Below are positions 1 through 19,917 of a stretch of 64,000 bases of DNA, one piece after another (positions within the stretch are counted from its first letter, which is position 1; each line of letters begins with the position of its first letter). The position numbers were made by a program, and so were the translations under genes. Below the pieces are notes generated by a model. That model saw nothing but the letters and a program-made list of their open reading frames with translations. It did not search any database and was not told the DNA's origin. The stretch is from Piscicola geometra (lineage: Eukaryota > Annelida > Clitellata > Hirudinida > Piscicolidae), in NCBI GenBank assembly GCA_943735955.1, contig OX030957.1, forward strand, positions 6,020,301 to 6,084,300. The letters are read 5' to 3'.

Positions 1-3
1 CCT

Positions 4-3000
4 TCAAATTCCAGTGGCAGACACATAGCATTTAGTGATTTTAATGTCGTCGACTGGGCGATCGTTGGACGGGTCTGTGGTGGCTAAGCCTATGCGTTTC
101 AAAACCTTAATTGGTGGAGGTTGGAGAAGGCTAAATGGCCATAGAATTGTAAGAATTACACATACACAATCTATAAAATCAATCAATATAATTTTTTAAA
201 AAGTATTTTTATTCCTATGGATTGCCTGATTCGACAGATTGACTGTAACACACAAAGCACTGAGATAAGCGAAAAAATAGGCTGTGAAGAATTTCGAAAA
301 GTCGAAAATAATTCTCATTTGTTAGTTCATCACCTGCAGTCCTTTAGAGAGCCTGCCGAAGATGGTGTGTTTGCCGTCGAGCCACTGGGCAGGTCCTAGT
401 GTGATGAAGAACTGAGAACCGTTTGTGTTGGGACCACTATTCGCCATTGATAATATGCCTGCTCCTGTGTATCATGATTATCAACATCATTATCATCATC
501 ATGGATACCCTCAGACGCTCCGACAGCGATCAAGAATGACTCAGCACCACCAGGGTATTCCGTAACACACAGTCACAGGGGCACTTATGACGGCAAAAGG
601 GGAGGGGGCCTTGCCTTCATACATAAGGCCACCATAAAGTGCACCGTAGTCAAAACAGCAGTAACCCCAGATTATGAATATCTTATAATTAAACTAACTA
701 ATACACAAACTCCTTTACATATAGTCATTATTTATAGGCCACCTAATAACTCACTCACTAATTTCATCATACAATTCTCCCAACTTATCGATTCATTAAC
801 CTCCCTAAATTCTAATTTAATCCTGTGTGGAGATTTTAACGCTCCTCATACTTCTAACTCTACCACACTAATTAATGAAAAGCTCCAAAATATCATCGAC
901 GAATACAACCTATATCAGCACATAAACGCACCAACTCACGAAAACGGCAATACACTCGACCTACTCATAACCTGCATCAATGGATCTAGTTTCATCACTA
1001 ATCATTCTATACATCCAACACTATTTTCAGATCATCATCTCATTTCATCTACCCTATCATTAATAAAGCCAATTCCTATCAGCACCATAATTAAATACCG
1101 TAGGATCAAAAAAATAGACTGGATCAATTTCAATATTGACCTCAAATCATCTTCAATATTAGACAGCAAGAGTTGCACTACAGACCAATACGTCGAACAC
1201 ATAAATAAGGTCATCCTCAAACTATTAGATAAGTATGCGCCACTACAAACAAAAGTCATACGACGATCACACCAAAATCGCCACAAAATTTCACTGGAGG
1301 CAATTAGAGCCAAAAGACACAGAAGGAAAGCTGAGAAAACTTATTTCAAAGATCCTTCATCTTTTAATAAACAACTATATAATAAAGCTAAAGCATCAAC
1401 AAGACAAGCAATTATTAAATCAAGAATAGAAATAATTAAAACGGAAATAGATTCATCCAATAACCCACGTACTCTATGGCAAAATCTAAATAAACTATTA
1501 CACCGGCAAAAAAATGATCCATCCAACAACTCAAGCAATACAAACATGGCTTCCATCTTCAACAACTTTTTCAGCAGCAAAATTGAAAATATTCATAAGA
1601 ATATTGATAATCTCCTATCACAACCTCAAAACGAACAGTTCATACACACTCATAGAAAAAACATCATTGACCCCATATCTAACTTTAAACCAACAACATC
1701 TGAAGATATATTACAAATCATTCATGCTACATGCACGAAGACATCGCCCATAGATCCTTTTCCTCACCAAGTTATAAGACAATGTAGCTCAGTATTGTCA
1801 AAAGCCATCTCACAGCTCGTCAACTTATCTTTCCAAGAAGGATGTTTTCCATCTACTTTCAAAGCAGCCCAAATTACACCAATATTAAAGAAAGCCAACC
1901 TCGACACAACCAATCCAGCAAATTATCGACCTATTTCCAACCTGTCCACCATATCAAAAATTATGGAAAGGGCCGTATTAAAACAACTACAACCTCACAT
2001 CACCTCCAATCTAAACTATCCCAGTCACCAATCAGCCTATAGACCTTACCACTCTACAGAAACAGCCCTACTCCATCTAACTGACCACATTTTCAACGGA
2101 TGCGACTCAAAAAATACCACCCTCCTCGCATCACTCGACCTATCAGCAGCCTTCGACACCATCAGCCATTCCATCCTCATCGACAGACTTCATAAAGAAT
2201 TTGGAGTTGATGGAACAGCTTTAAACTGGCTGTCATCTTATTTAGAAAATAGACATTATCAAGTTAAATTAGGTACACACATCTCATCACCAACCAATAT
2301 ACAACACGGCGTTCCTCAAGGCTCTGTTCTTGGACCGCTTCTTTTCACCACATACATCTCACCTATCTCAAATATAGTCAACCAATTCAACATAACCTAC
2401 CATAAATATGCTGATGATATACAACTTCTTCAATTCATCACACCTAATACATCCAACCAAGCTACTAGTAACCTCACATCTTGCATACAAACCATGGAAA
2501 CTTGGTTTCTCAATAACTATCTCCAGTTTAACACCACTAAATCAGAAATAATAAAACTAGGCACCCCTTATCAATTAAATAGTTTAAACACAATATCATC
2601 TGTCAACATCAACTCAGATAAAATCCCCATCAATAACAATCTCAAAATACTCGGAGTCACCCTAGACAGCAAACTCACTTTCAAAAACCACATCACATCT
2701 ATCATCCAATCATCACACTATCATCTCAAAGCAATCAAACACATACGCCCATTCATTACTACTGATCTCTCCGCCTCACTTTCCCGATGTCTAATACTAA
2801 GCAGACTTGACTACTGTAACTCGCTATTATATAATATCACCAATCAAGAAAGAAATCGTCTACAATCAGTTTTAAACAAGGCGGCTAGAATCACACTCAA
2901 CTGTGATTACCCAGGCCATCACCTTGTTCAATCATCAAAGGAAAATCTTATAAAACTCCACTGGCTTCCTATAGACTTTCGAATATCCTTTAAAATAGCC

Positions 3001-4313
3001 ATCACCACATTCAAAATTCTTCAAACCTCAATACCGTCATATCTCAGCAAACTCATAACTAAAAAAACATCAAACAAACAACTGCGTTCATCTTCATCTC
3101 TTCTCCTCAACCAAGAATCCACTACAAACAACATCTCAAAAAGAGCTTTCCGTCACGCAGCTCCAACAACTTGGAACGCCCTTCCACCTGCACTTCGAAG
3201 CATCAACCAATTTTCGACTTTCAAAGCCAAACTGAAAACTCATTACTTTAACTTAGCCTATCATTCTTAATAATTACTCCATGCTACTCTTTGCTCTCCT
3301 TTTCATAACATTACTATTATAATTATTTTTATTTCTTTATTGCACTACGACGCAGTGAAAGCGCTTCAGTTGCGTGCCCGGGCGCTATACAAAAATGACA
3401 ATTATTATTATTATTATTATCATTACCATCATTTTAAAATATAAAATAAAATGAAGGTAAAGCACAAGGATGAAATTTAGTGGAAAGACTCACCCATGTG
3501 TTTGAGTTCATCTGATATTTCATCCTCAAAGAACTTGCCATAAATTGAAGCACCACCTCTCCCTTAGGAGAGTAACATAGTTAAAGTATTAACTTTTAAG
3601 TTACATTCTGACTTGAGTATTTATTAAAAATGAATTAATTTTAAAAAAATGAATGTGGGTAATTGAGATAGACCAGTGGCGGTTGGGTCTCCTCCTTGCA
3701 CCATGAAGTCTTTGATGATTCGGTGGAACTTTACATTGTTGTAGTAGCCTCTGCATGGTGTATAGATGTGGGTTTGCATTGAGTGCAGGGTTGATAGAGG
3801 TAGTTAAGAGAGAAAGAAAGAGATGTATATATATAAGTTATAATTTTAATTATTAGAACTAACCTTCTGGCTAGTTCAGCGAAGTTGCTGCATGTTCTTG
3901 GAGCGTGCTTCCAATACAACTCCACCTCCAAGCTTCCCATGCTTATATGTAGAGCAAATAATAAATGGTGTAATAATTATTGAAATATAAGTATTATTTA
4001 TTTTTGAGTTATATATTTAATTTAAATATATTATTTATTTTTGAGTTATATATTTAAATTATATATTTAAATTAAATATATAACTCAAAAATAAATAATA
4101 GTTATATTTCATTAATTATTACACCATTTATATTTGCTCTACATAATTAATAATTAAATAATTTAATGATTAAAATTTAATCATTGAATGATTAAAATTT
4201 AATCATTGAATGATTAAATTTTAATAATTGGTTTTCAACTTTTAAAAGTTTCAATACCTTGTATCCATCACAATAAAAGGCGGTTGCCACGATTTTGGAG
4301 GTACTCCCGACAT
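4..4313 (-). CDS. PPIL1: Peptidyl-prolyl cis-trans isomerase PPIL1-like (cyclophilin), six exons
   Basis: Small single-domain cyclophilin; the family isomerises prolyl bonds and PPIL1 works in the spliceosome with SKIP/SNW1 (family knowledge). Exons in transcript order: 4313-4258, 3941-3864, 3750-3674, 3562-3494, 464-334, 105-4. All introns are GT-AG, and the phases join into 513 nt, 170 aa plus stop, close to the 166 aa of vertebrate PPIL1. The start is the ATG at 4313 ([12 protein letters not shown], which matches the family N-terminus). Catalytic cyclophilin residues are present: [14 protein letters not shown] carries the Arg, Phe and Gln, NGSQFF the second Gln and Phe, and QWLDGKH the Trp and His. 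The C-terminus [10 protein letters not shown] is also typical of PPIL1. Intron 4 contains a complete-looking LINE tail and intron 1 a palindromic element, yet every splice site remains usable. Confidence 0.93.
478..3270 (+). CDS. LINE ORF2 fragment: endonuclease plus reverse transcriptase
   Basis: The frame is open without a stop from 478 to TAA at 3270, about 930 codons. The first recognisable residues are WIPSDAP near 502, and no natural start is present because the element is 5'-truncated. APE-type endonuclease signatures: [26 protein letters not shown] and SDHHLIS. Reverse transcriptase signatures: [33 protein letters not shown] and the catalytic YADD (KYADDIQLL). The C-terminal block [22 protein letters not shown] and [11 protein letters not shown] is that of the L2/CR1 clade. 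The absence of frameshifts over 2.8 kb points to recent activity, although this copy cannot be autonomous without its 5' part. Confidence 0.9.
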   Translation, partial: LSTSLSSSWIPSDAPTAIKNDSAPPGYSVTHSHRGTYDGKRGGGLAFIHKATIKCTVVKTAVTPDYEYLIIKLTNTQTPLHIVIIYRPPNNSLTNFIIQFSQLIDSLTSLNSNLILCGDFNAPHTSNSTTLINEKLQNIIDEYNLYQHINAPTHENGNTLDLLITCINGSSFITNHSIHPTLFSDHHLISSTLSLIKPIPISTIIKYRRIKKIDWINFNIDLKSSSILDSKSCTTDQYVEHINKVILKLLDKYAPLQTKVIRRSHQNRHKISLEAIRAKRHRRKAEKTYFKDPSSFNKQLYNKAKASTRQAIIKSRIEIIKTEIDSSNNPRTLWQNLNKLLHRQKNDPSNNSSNTNMASIFNNFFSSKIENIHKNIDNLLSQPQNEQFIHTHRKNIIDPISNFKPTTSEDILQIIHATCTKTSPIDPFPHQVIRQCSSVLSKAISQLVNLSFQEGCFPSTFKAAQITPILKKANLDTTNPANYRPISNLSTISKIMERAVLKQLQPHITSNLNYPSHQSAYRPYHSTETALLHLTDHIFNGCDSKNTTLLASLDLSAAFDTISHSILIDRLHKEFGVDGTALNWLSSYLENRHYQVKLGTHISSPTNIQHGVPQGSVLGPLLFTTYISPISNIVNQFNITYHKYADDIQLLQFITPNTSNQATSNLTSCIQTMETWFLNNYLQFNTTKSEIIKLGTPYQLNSLNTISSVNINSDKIPINNNLKILGVTLDSKLTFKNHITSIIQSSHYHLKAIKHIRPFITTDLSASLSRCLILSRLDYCNSLLYNITNQERNRLQSVLNKAARITLNCDYPGHHLVQSSKENLIKLHWLPIDFRISFKIAITTFKILQTSIPSYLSKLITKKTSNKQLRSSSSLLLNQESTTNNISKRAFRHAAPTTWNALPPALRSINQFSTFKAKLKTHYFNLAYHS
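501..3425 (+). mobile_element. 5'-truncated L2/CR1-type non-LTR retrotransposon
   Basis: This LINE lies in PPIL1 intron 4, antisense to the gene. Coding homology starts at about 501 inside the endonuclease domain, so the copy is 5'-truncated. After the stop at 3268-3270 there is a short 3' UTR with a conserved-looking end (about 3345-3410, a GC-rich hairpin-like stretch containing TCAGTTGCGTGCC), followed by an ATT repeat tail at about 3404-3420. ATT tails and this layout are typical of L2/CR1 elements. The flanks are ATC/ATT-rich on both sides, so a target duplication cannot be separated from microsatellite. The open frame suggests a young insertion. Confidence 0.88.
3946..4145. mobile_element. 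200-bp palindromic foldback (MITE-like) element in PPIL1 intron 1
   Basis: Two near-identical arms of about 85-100 bp face each other. The left arm begins TATGTAGAGCAAATA at 3946 and the right arm ends with its reverse complement at 4145. The inner part repeats ATTTATTTTTGAGTTATATATT in opposite orientations. Only a few bases separate the arms and there is no coding capacity. Structurally it is a foldback or MITE; the family is not identified. It fills most of the 316-bp intron 1 of PPIL1 and ends 2-3 bp before the exon 2 acceptor on the minus strand. Confidence 0.7.
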
Positions 4314-6893
4314 AATATGTTAATTGATTAAATTTGAGTACAGAATATAAAGTCTAAATTTAAACTTACTTTTAATAGCGCCTGCATAGACAGAGGATTT
4401 TATGGTACAGCGTATAACTCCACAACAGTTTTATTTTAAGAAGTTTAACAACCAAAAACTTGTTGGGCTTGAGTATTCAATCCCATTTAGTTAGTATTTG
4501 ATTGAGCTATTTCACTCTACTAAGTCAGCTATGTGCAAATGTAAGGGTTTTATTGAATTGGGAAAATAGGAATTAGCTAATGAAAGCTTTAAATTTATTT
4601 TTGAAACGACGTGTTACGAAAATACAGAAATAGCAGGTGGCAAAATATAGATATTCTGTTTTTATGCTATTATGCACTTCAAGAATATATATTCTCTGCC
4701 ATAAATAGCCAAATTTAGTGGTAACTAACTAAAATATGAAATTGTGTATTATATATGTAAATATATACACGTATGTGTGCGTATGGTGAAACGTAAATTG
4801 CAAGGAAGGCAATTCTGAAATACAAAAGCGATACAAACTTTAAAAACACTGAATGAGAATCGAATAGATTGTTTATAGGAAATAAAATAGGTTTATAAGT
4901 GAGAGAAGATGAATTTAATATCTTAAATTTGATACTAAAGAAACACCGAAAGTAAATAATGATGATAAATAAAATGAAATGAATGAGATTACTATCTATG
5001 AATTAATTCAATTAATCAAAGTGCGGCAGAATGTGTTGAGGTCAGCGAACAATAGAGGCAAACTGCGCTGGTGACTTCAAGCAAACCTGCTTTGAATAAT
5101 AAAAAATGAAAAAAATAAACAATACAAATAATAGTTAAAACAAGAATAATAATAATAATAGTAGTAGGACTCCACTCTAGTCTGGAGCACAGGGATTATG
5201 ATTGCAAGAGGCAGCGATGAAGAAGAGAAACTGGCGAGAAGAATGGCGGGAAATGAAGAGCAGACGAGGATTGCTAGCATTCAGTGTCTTCAAAGATGGA
5301 GATCCTAGTTGAGAATGATCGGACGTAGGTAGAACCAGCTGGTGAGCGAGGCCAGCCTTCGGGCTGAACATCAGTGTATGTGAAAGTACACTGCTCTCTA
5401 TTAATAACTAACTCAATAGTGCACTAATCGAATTGTCGTTTGTACGTGCTATGTACAAAAAGAATGAAAAAAATCTCGCAAAAAAACATTGGTGATGTGC
5501 TCATGAAATGATGATGATAAAATGATGCAGATGCTGTGGTGATGATGATGATTATTAGTATTATGATGAGGGATGAAGAGAGAATTCAGAGTAAAAACGA
5601 TGTTGTGTAATGTGTGATGCTCTTTCGAACCAAGGTACCGAACCTTAAAAGAAGCTTAAGAATAAATATTTATGCGAATCAACAATATAAAAGTAATGTT
5701 AATAAAGGAGCGCATCATCGAATAATAAAACAGAATATTCTCAAGAAATGAAAATTTAGGAAGTGATCGGGAAGAAAAAATTCCGAAAGATACGACGAAT
5801 GATCGTGACTAATTTGAGGAGTCTAAAGCAAGAGCTCGACTTGGAAACATGTCAGGCGTGGAGGAAGTAGAGAGGAAAAGGTGCAAGTATTGGAAGAGAA
5901 TTGTGTAGAGACGAAGCTTCAGAGTGGTTTTGATGGGAGGTTAACTTGAGGGGTCGATGAGGTTGCTTGAGCGAGGGAGAACATCTGATTGAGTTTCTGA
6001 GCGCTGATCATTGGCAGCATGCAAGCTAGAGTGGTGAGACGGTGTTGAGTTTGGTTGAGATGTAGCCACTTGTTGTTGTGTTTGTTGTTGTAGTTGTGCT
6101 TGTTGATGTTGTTGTAGTTGTGCTTTTTGATGTTGTTGTGCTTGTTGATGTTGTTGTGCTTATTGATGTTGTTTTGTTTGTTGTAGACTGTTTTATAAAA
6201 AATGAGAACGCTTTATTTAAGTGATTATTGGTGCTTAACCACCACTACAACTGTAATCACCCTTAATAAAACTGTTATCACCACCACTACCCCTAGAACT
6301 ATTACTACAACTACTACGGTAGCGCTATTACTGAGTTAAATCATAATAGACATACACACTGAACTGTTAATACATTTTGCTAGACTAGAGTGCAGTAAGA
6401 GAAATAAATAATAAAAATAAAATATAAATGAAAAACGCTCTGAAAATTCCGTGAAAAAAATAAAGAAAAAATAATCAACGATTCGCAAACGCATTTGAAA
6501 TACTACGGGTCAAAAAGTGATTCAAAATAATAATTAAAATTATGTTAAAAACGGTCTATAAATAATAAATAATCAAAAATGTAATTAAACAGGCCACGCA
6601 AGTAATTAATAGAAATGTAAACCGTTATCAAATGTGTGGTACTTTAAGGTCAGATGATTCTTATTTACACAATGGCGATTTACAATGCAAAAAACATTCC
6701 ATGAACCTTTATTTGCTCGCAATAATGAAGAGTGAAAAATAGAAATAAAAATTTGAAAATCTGAATATAAATTATTTTTTACTGGTGAGTAAATTGATAC
6801 CTTTCAAAATAAATATATGAATATGTCAAACTTAAATAATAGTTTTACTAAGCTATTACACACTTCTAGTTAGTATGACTATTACTATCAGCA
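4314..6893. other. Intergenic region between PPIL1 5' end and EFA6-like 3' end
   Basis: Both neighbours read on the minus strand, so this holds the PPIL1 promoter side and the EFA6-like 3' flank. AT-rich DNA alternates with two GC-richer blocks, about 5040-5400 and 5810-6180. The first has no convincing open frame. The second carries the Gln-rich frame listed separately. Short GAT/ATG-type microsatellites occur near 5500-5560. On the minus strand an AATAAA (TTTATT at about 6711-6716 on plus) could serve the EFA6-like mRNA. No other gene is supported. Confidence 0.5.
5941..6159 (-). other. Gln-rich open frame, possible exon
   Basis: An open frame of 72 codons without an ATG runs on the minus strand from just after a TAA (6160-6162) to the stop at 5941-5943. 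It begins with CAA/CAT-rich sequence (Gln/His/Ala) and goes on as an ordinary mixed sequence, for example SQPNSTPSHHSSLHAANDQRSE, DVLPRSSNLIDPSS. The post-repeat part looks coding in composition. It could be an alternative 3'-terminal exon of the EFA6-like gene 0.7 kb upstream or a gene remnant. A second frame over the same bases is also open for a while, so the coding frame is not certain. Confidence 0.25.
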
Positions 6894-15929
<9,036 letters not shown>

Positions 15930-17411
15930 TGTTTGGTGGAAAGTTAGAACTGATTTTGGATGCGTATGGAGTGCTATTTTCTTAAAGTATCTATTGAGTA
16001 AAAGTGATCCTGGTTTGAAGGGGAATTTAACTAGAAGGAACTTCAATGATTTTGTACCTCTTGATTAACGATCGAAAATCAATTTTTGATTTAGTTTAGT
16101 GTTTGAGTTTTTTTTAATCTTTCGATTGTCCCGTTTACGAAAAGTTGAAACACTATAAAAATTATTATTGATTCAAATTTCTTAAACTATTAACATCAAG
16201 ATGACCAATTTGTTCCAGATTAATATGAATTATATATAAAATCGAAAAGTGAAATTTTAAAAACTTTAATTTTAATTGTATTTATAAGCAAATTCATATA
16301 ATTTTAAAAATCAATTCATGTTAATGTAAAATTTATTTTATAAATGAAAATTGCCCATCACAAATTTAATTATAGACTAGGTGCGTTTTATTTTAAAATA
16401 ACATTTTAGAAAAAAGAAAAAAAAAGTTTGTTAACATTAAAACATTAAAAATATGTAACAAATTAATTTAACAAAAATCTTTTTGCTAAATTCACAAAAA
16501 AGTTTTATTTGATAAATATAAAAATTTACTAATTTAAATTAAAATTCAATTAATCAAATTATGAAGTTTTATTAACGAAAAGAAATAATCATAACATTTC
16601 AACTTAACTGTTTTGTTTATCACACCCACCCTGTGAACACTCATACATGGGACCCATGTCAAAATGATACACCAAATTAAGTGGGTCACATATGGGCTAT
16701 TTCTAAGTGTACTATATGGGCTTTATGTGGTCTATATGGGCTTATTCTAAATGGGCCTTATGTGGGCTATAATGGCTTTTTTTAAGTAGGCTGCCTGTAT
16801 AGCATAGACGCTCAGACTTTTGAACACGAAAACATGATTGATTGAAAAATTATTTATTGTAAAAAAAGCAAGTAAAATATGTCTGTCAAGCATAAATTTG
16901 AAGATATTAAAAAAAATAGTCAAAATATCAAAAATTTGATTAATCGGAATCTCCAATTCGTCAGTTGGCAAGATTTTCGAGATCATTTCTTTTAGGTATG
17001 AGTTGGTTTTTACAAAAGCTGTTGCGAATAATTTATTGATGAATTAAATAACTGAAACGTAACATAATTTTAGGTTTGATGTACATAAGAATAGATTAAT
17101 AAACCATGATGAGAGTATAATGAAACTATATAACCATAATTATCTAACAACTTACGGTATATAACATTGAAAAAATTAGTGGTGCCGAAGGCTCTTTTTC
17201 CATTCCAGCCCACTAAATTGAACTGAAGTGCCAATTCATTGGAGATGCAGTGGCTCATTACTCGTCGGTTTTCCCACCAAAGTCTCCAAGAAATAGTAGG
17301 TAAAAATAGTGCAAAATTAAATAATATATGTAAATATACAATATATTTAAATATATGAAAGGGTTCAAGGTAATGGCACAGTACCAATAGAGTCCGTGGT
17401 TGGATGTTTGA

Positions 17412-18069
17412 GGCCATCCATAAAAGACAAAGGGGGGGAGGGGGGTTCAGCAAAAAGTGGACTAAAGTGGACAAGGGGGAGAGGGTTTAGGACAAAGTGG
17501 ATATCCACATCGTAGTGTATTTTGAGTGCAGAAGTTTTGCATAAATTTACTGCAAAATACTTCTAGTTCAATTACAAAAGAGTTGGGATGCAAACCCAAA
17601 CAATCTTTCCCAAACAAGTTATATTTAGAAACGATAGGTTCAATAATAATTATTGCGCTTGAATATATTTTTTTAAAATATGTTTTTAAAGTTTGATTTG
17701 TCAAATACAATAAAATTTCAAATTACAATTCTTAAAAATTAGAATTTTCTGTTGATTGAACGATGGTGGATAATTTGTATATTACATTTTTATTACACTG
17801 ATTCACCTAAATGATTTTGAACAGCTATAATTTCATTAAGAATTTTTCTTGAGAACAATTTGAATTTTTAAATAAATATTTTTAAACACATACTCTTTAT
17901 AATGTTGTAAATTTCCCTAAAATATTCATTTAAGTTCGGTAAATTATGTTTTGGACGTCCACAACTAGGGGGGGGGGGGGGTTAGGTCAAAAGTAGACAA
18001 AAGTGAACAAGGGGGGAGGGGGGGGGTAAAATAAAGAAAAATTTTGTTGAAAGTTTTTTATGGATGGCC
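17412..18069. mobile_element. Non-autonomous DNA element with GGCCATCCATAAAA inverted ends
   Basis: GGCCATCCATAAAA at 17412-17425 has its exact reverse complement at 18056-18069. Inside each end lies a subterminal block with long G runs and the words AGTGGACAAGGGGG or AGTGAACAAGGGGG. The interior of about 400 bp is AT-rich and non-coding. Elements starting with CCATCCATAAA plus poly-G/C are common in invertebrate genomes (general knowledge); the superfamily is not assigned here. Confidence 0.55.
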
Positions 18070-19064
18070 CTTTGGTGTAGGAGGAGAGATCTGTTTGTGA
18101 GTGGGTCATTATCTTTTGTATGTTCTTTTCTTTTAATGGTGAAGTGACAGTCTGCCTAAGTTCTTGTTGACCCTGAAGGCTTTAAATCGTCTGCTGTTTG
18201 GTATTTTAGGATGATGAATGCAAAGGTTTCCTTGAAAAAACTTTAAAATTTTTCTTGTTTAAAGCCTTACCCTAACCCTAACCCATGTACGACCCATATA
18301 GGCTTTTCTTTGAAAACACGTTAAATTTTGTTCTTTTTTAAAGCCCATTAAGCCCATATTGGACCCATATAGGACCCATAGATAATCCCTAGCACACGAA
18401 GCTCATATAGGACCCATACTCGACGTTTTGAGCCTGTCAAAGAATGGCCGCAGCAAAACAAAATGGCCGCAGGGAACAAGTTGAGCTGCAACAAAAATAG
18501 GAAGACTTGCCACAACAACAACAACAGTTCCAGTGTTGGTAAGGACTTCATTTTCCCTTTCTGTCGCAGCCTCAACACCAGTGGCAAGAAGATTAAGAAA
18601 AATGGTTTTGGGTATGAAGATGACGGGTAAATGATTATGCTCTAGTTGGAATGTTGGTACTGTGGTGATGATTAAATGCTGTATTGGTAATAACAATGAT
18701 TCTGAGGCAATGATGATTGTGGTGATGTGGGTGAGGTTGGATTAGTATTTTTATAACTCTTGGAGTTTATACGAATTTATTAACAGCAAAAGTAACTCAA
18801 ATAGGATTAAATAGAAGGACTAACTAGCAGGATGAAGAAGTTAACCTAGCAGATAATTAAATTACAGAAGGAGAAGAATCAATTAGTACTAGAAAACACG
18901 AGGATAACACGAGACGGCAAAAACGATGCACTAAAACCTCCGTTATTCATCAGACATGCCCACATCAGTTCCAGACGTCCTTATATACCTCGCGATCACG
19001 TGATCACGTGATCCAGCGTTCAATTATTACAATAAATTACTTCTGTGGAGTGAAAAGATCATAG

Positions 19065-19120
19065 GTGGCCTTGAAGCTAGTCCGGGTTTACACCACGTTA
19101 ATAATATTGTATTGTATTGT
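19065..19120 (+). mobile_element. SINE family 1, tail fragment (copy D)
   Basis: GGTGGCCTTGAAGCTAGTCC and GGGTTTACACCACGTTAATAAT correspond to the 3' part of copy A at 7943-8134. The head is missing or unrecognisable. A GTATT repeat follows in place of the ATT tail. Confidence 0.5.
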
Positions 19121-19917
19121 ATAGATGGCCCGGGCCCCCCATATTTTAGACAAGTCGGCGCCTATGCCTGTAACAGATATAGGTAAGCATTGTGACGCAA
19201 AATGACTTCATGGACATCATTATCACGACATACCTGTTAGTATTTTGTTAACACAGTGAAAATTAATAAATCCATTGAACGTATTTGCCTAAAACCTTTT
19301 TTATTACCTTTTTCTGGGGCTTTTATCTTGGGTCATTTTCACCCCATTCGTGTTCAGTAAATACAAATATCTCCCGTCGTTCTAGGGTTGAAGTGTATTA
19401 TCGTATAATTAGATACTTGGTTATTACATTCGTGAGTCAAGTTGGAATGTTTTCACTTCCTCAAGAAACTTGAGTCGAGACGGTTTAAAAGCTAGACAAT
19501 GGAAAGCTGTTGTTAAAAGTTAGCTACACTTATATTTGTTGTCTTTTGAGAATATCATTTGAAAGTATGGAATAAAGCAGAATAACTAGTTTTTAAATAG
19601 TTTCAAATTCAAAACTTTGTTATTTTCACAAACTCGGTGTTTAACTTTATGAGCGTTGTGTAAGAATTAAGAAATAAATACTAGCTAGTTTTCTAGAGTT
19701 ACTTTTTGTTAAACGGTATAAACAAAAGTATAAAAATAACTTTCGTGTAAAAGCCTTCAAAAGAAGAAAATCTTAAACTAATAGTTAAAACATGTTTTAA
19801 AATAAAATTAGATTTTAGTAAAAAGTTTGTTATTTTTGTAGAAAAATTTTCAGTATACTAAAAAAATTAATACTCTAATTCTGAATTCTTTTTTTTAATC
19901 AAGAAAAATTTAAAAAA

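Larger units (their letters stand above)
15930..19917. other. Divergent intergenic region between EFA6-like and lectin genes
   Basis: It lies upstream of both neighbours. Contents: AT-rich DNA; imperfect TATGGGC/GGACCCATA repeats at about 16640-16790 and, inverted, at 18280-18420; a terminal-inverted-repeat element at 17412-18069; two telomere-like CCCTAA units near 18270-18286; a 20-bp palindrome built of two overlapping CACGTG E-boxes at 18994-19013; and a SINE family 1 tail at 19065-19120. Open frames here have no recognisable homology and are AT or repeat artefacts. Confidence 0.5.

Noticed and set aside
1035..1580. Minus-strand open frames within the LINE
   Set aside because: They are shadows of the plus-strand endonuclease frame.
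5077..5371. Two minus-strand frames with a hydrophobic start and Tyr run
   Set aside because: The Tyr run is an AAT/TAG microsatellite, the two frames overlap each other and neither has splice or homology support.
18269..18286. Telomere-like CCCTAA repeats
   Set aside because: Only two to three units in a gene-bearing region; too short to indicate a telomere or fusion site.
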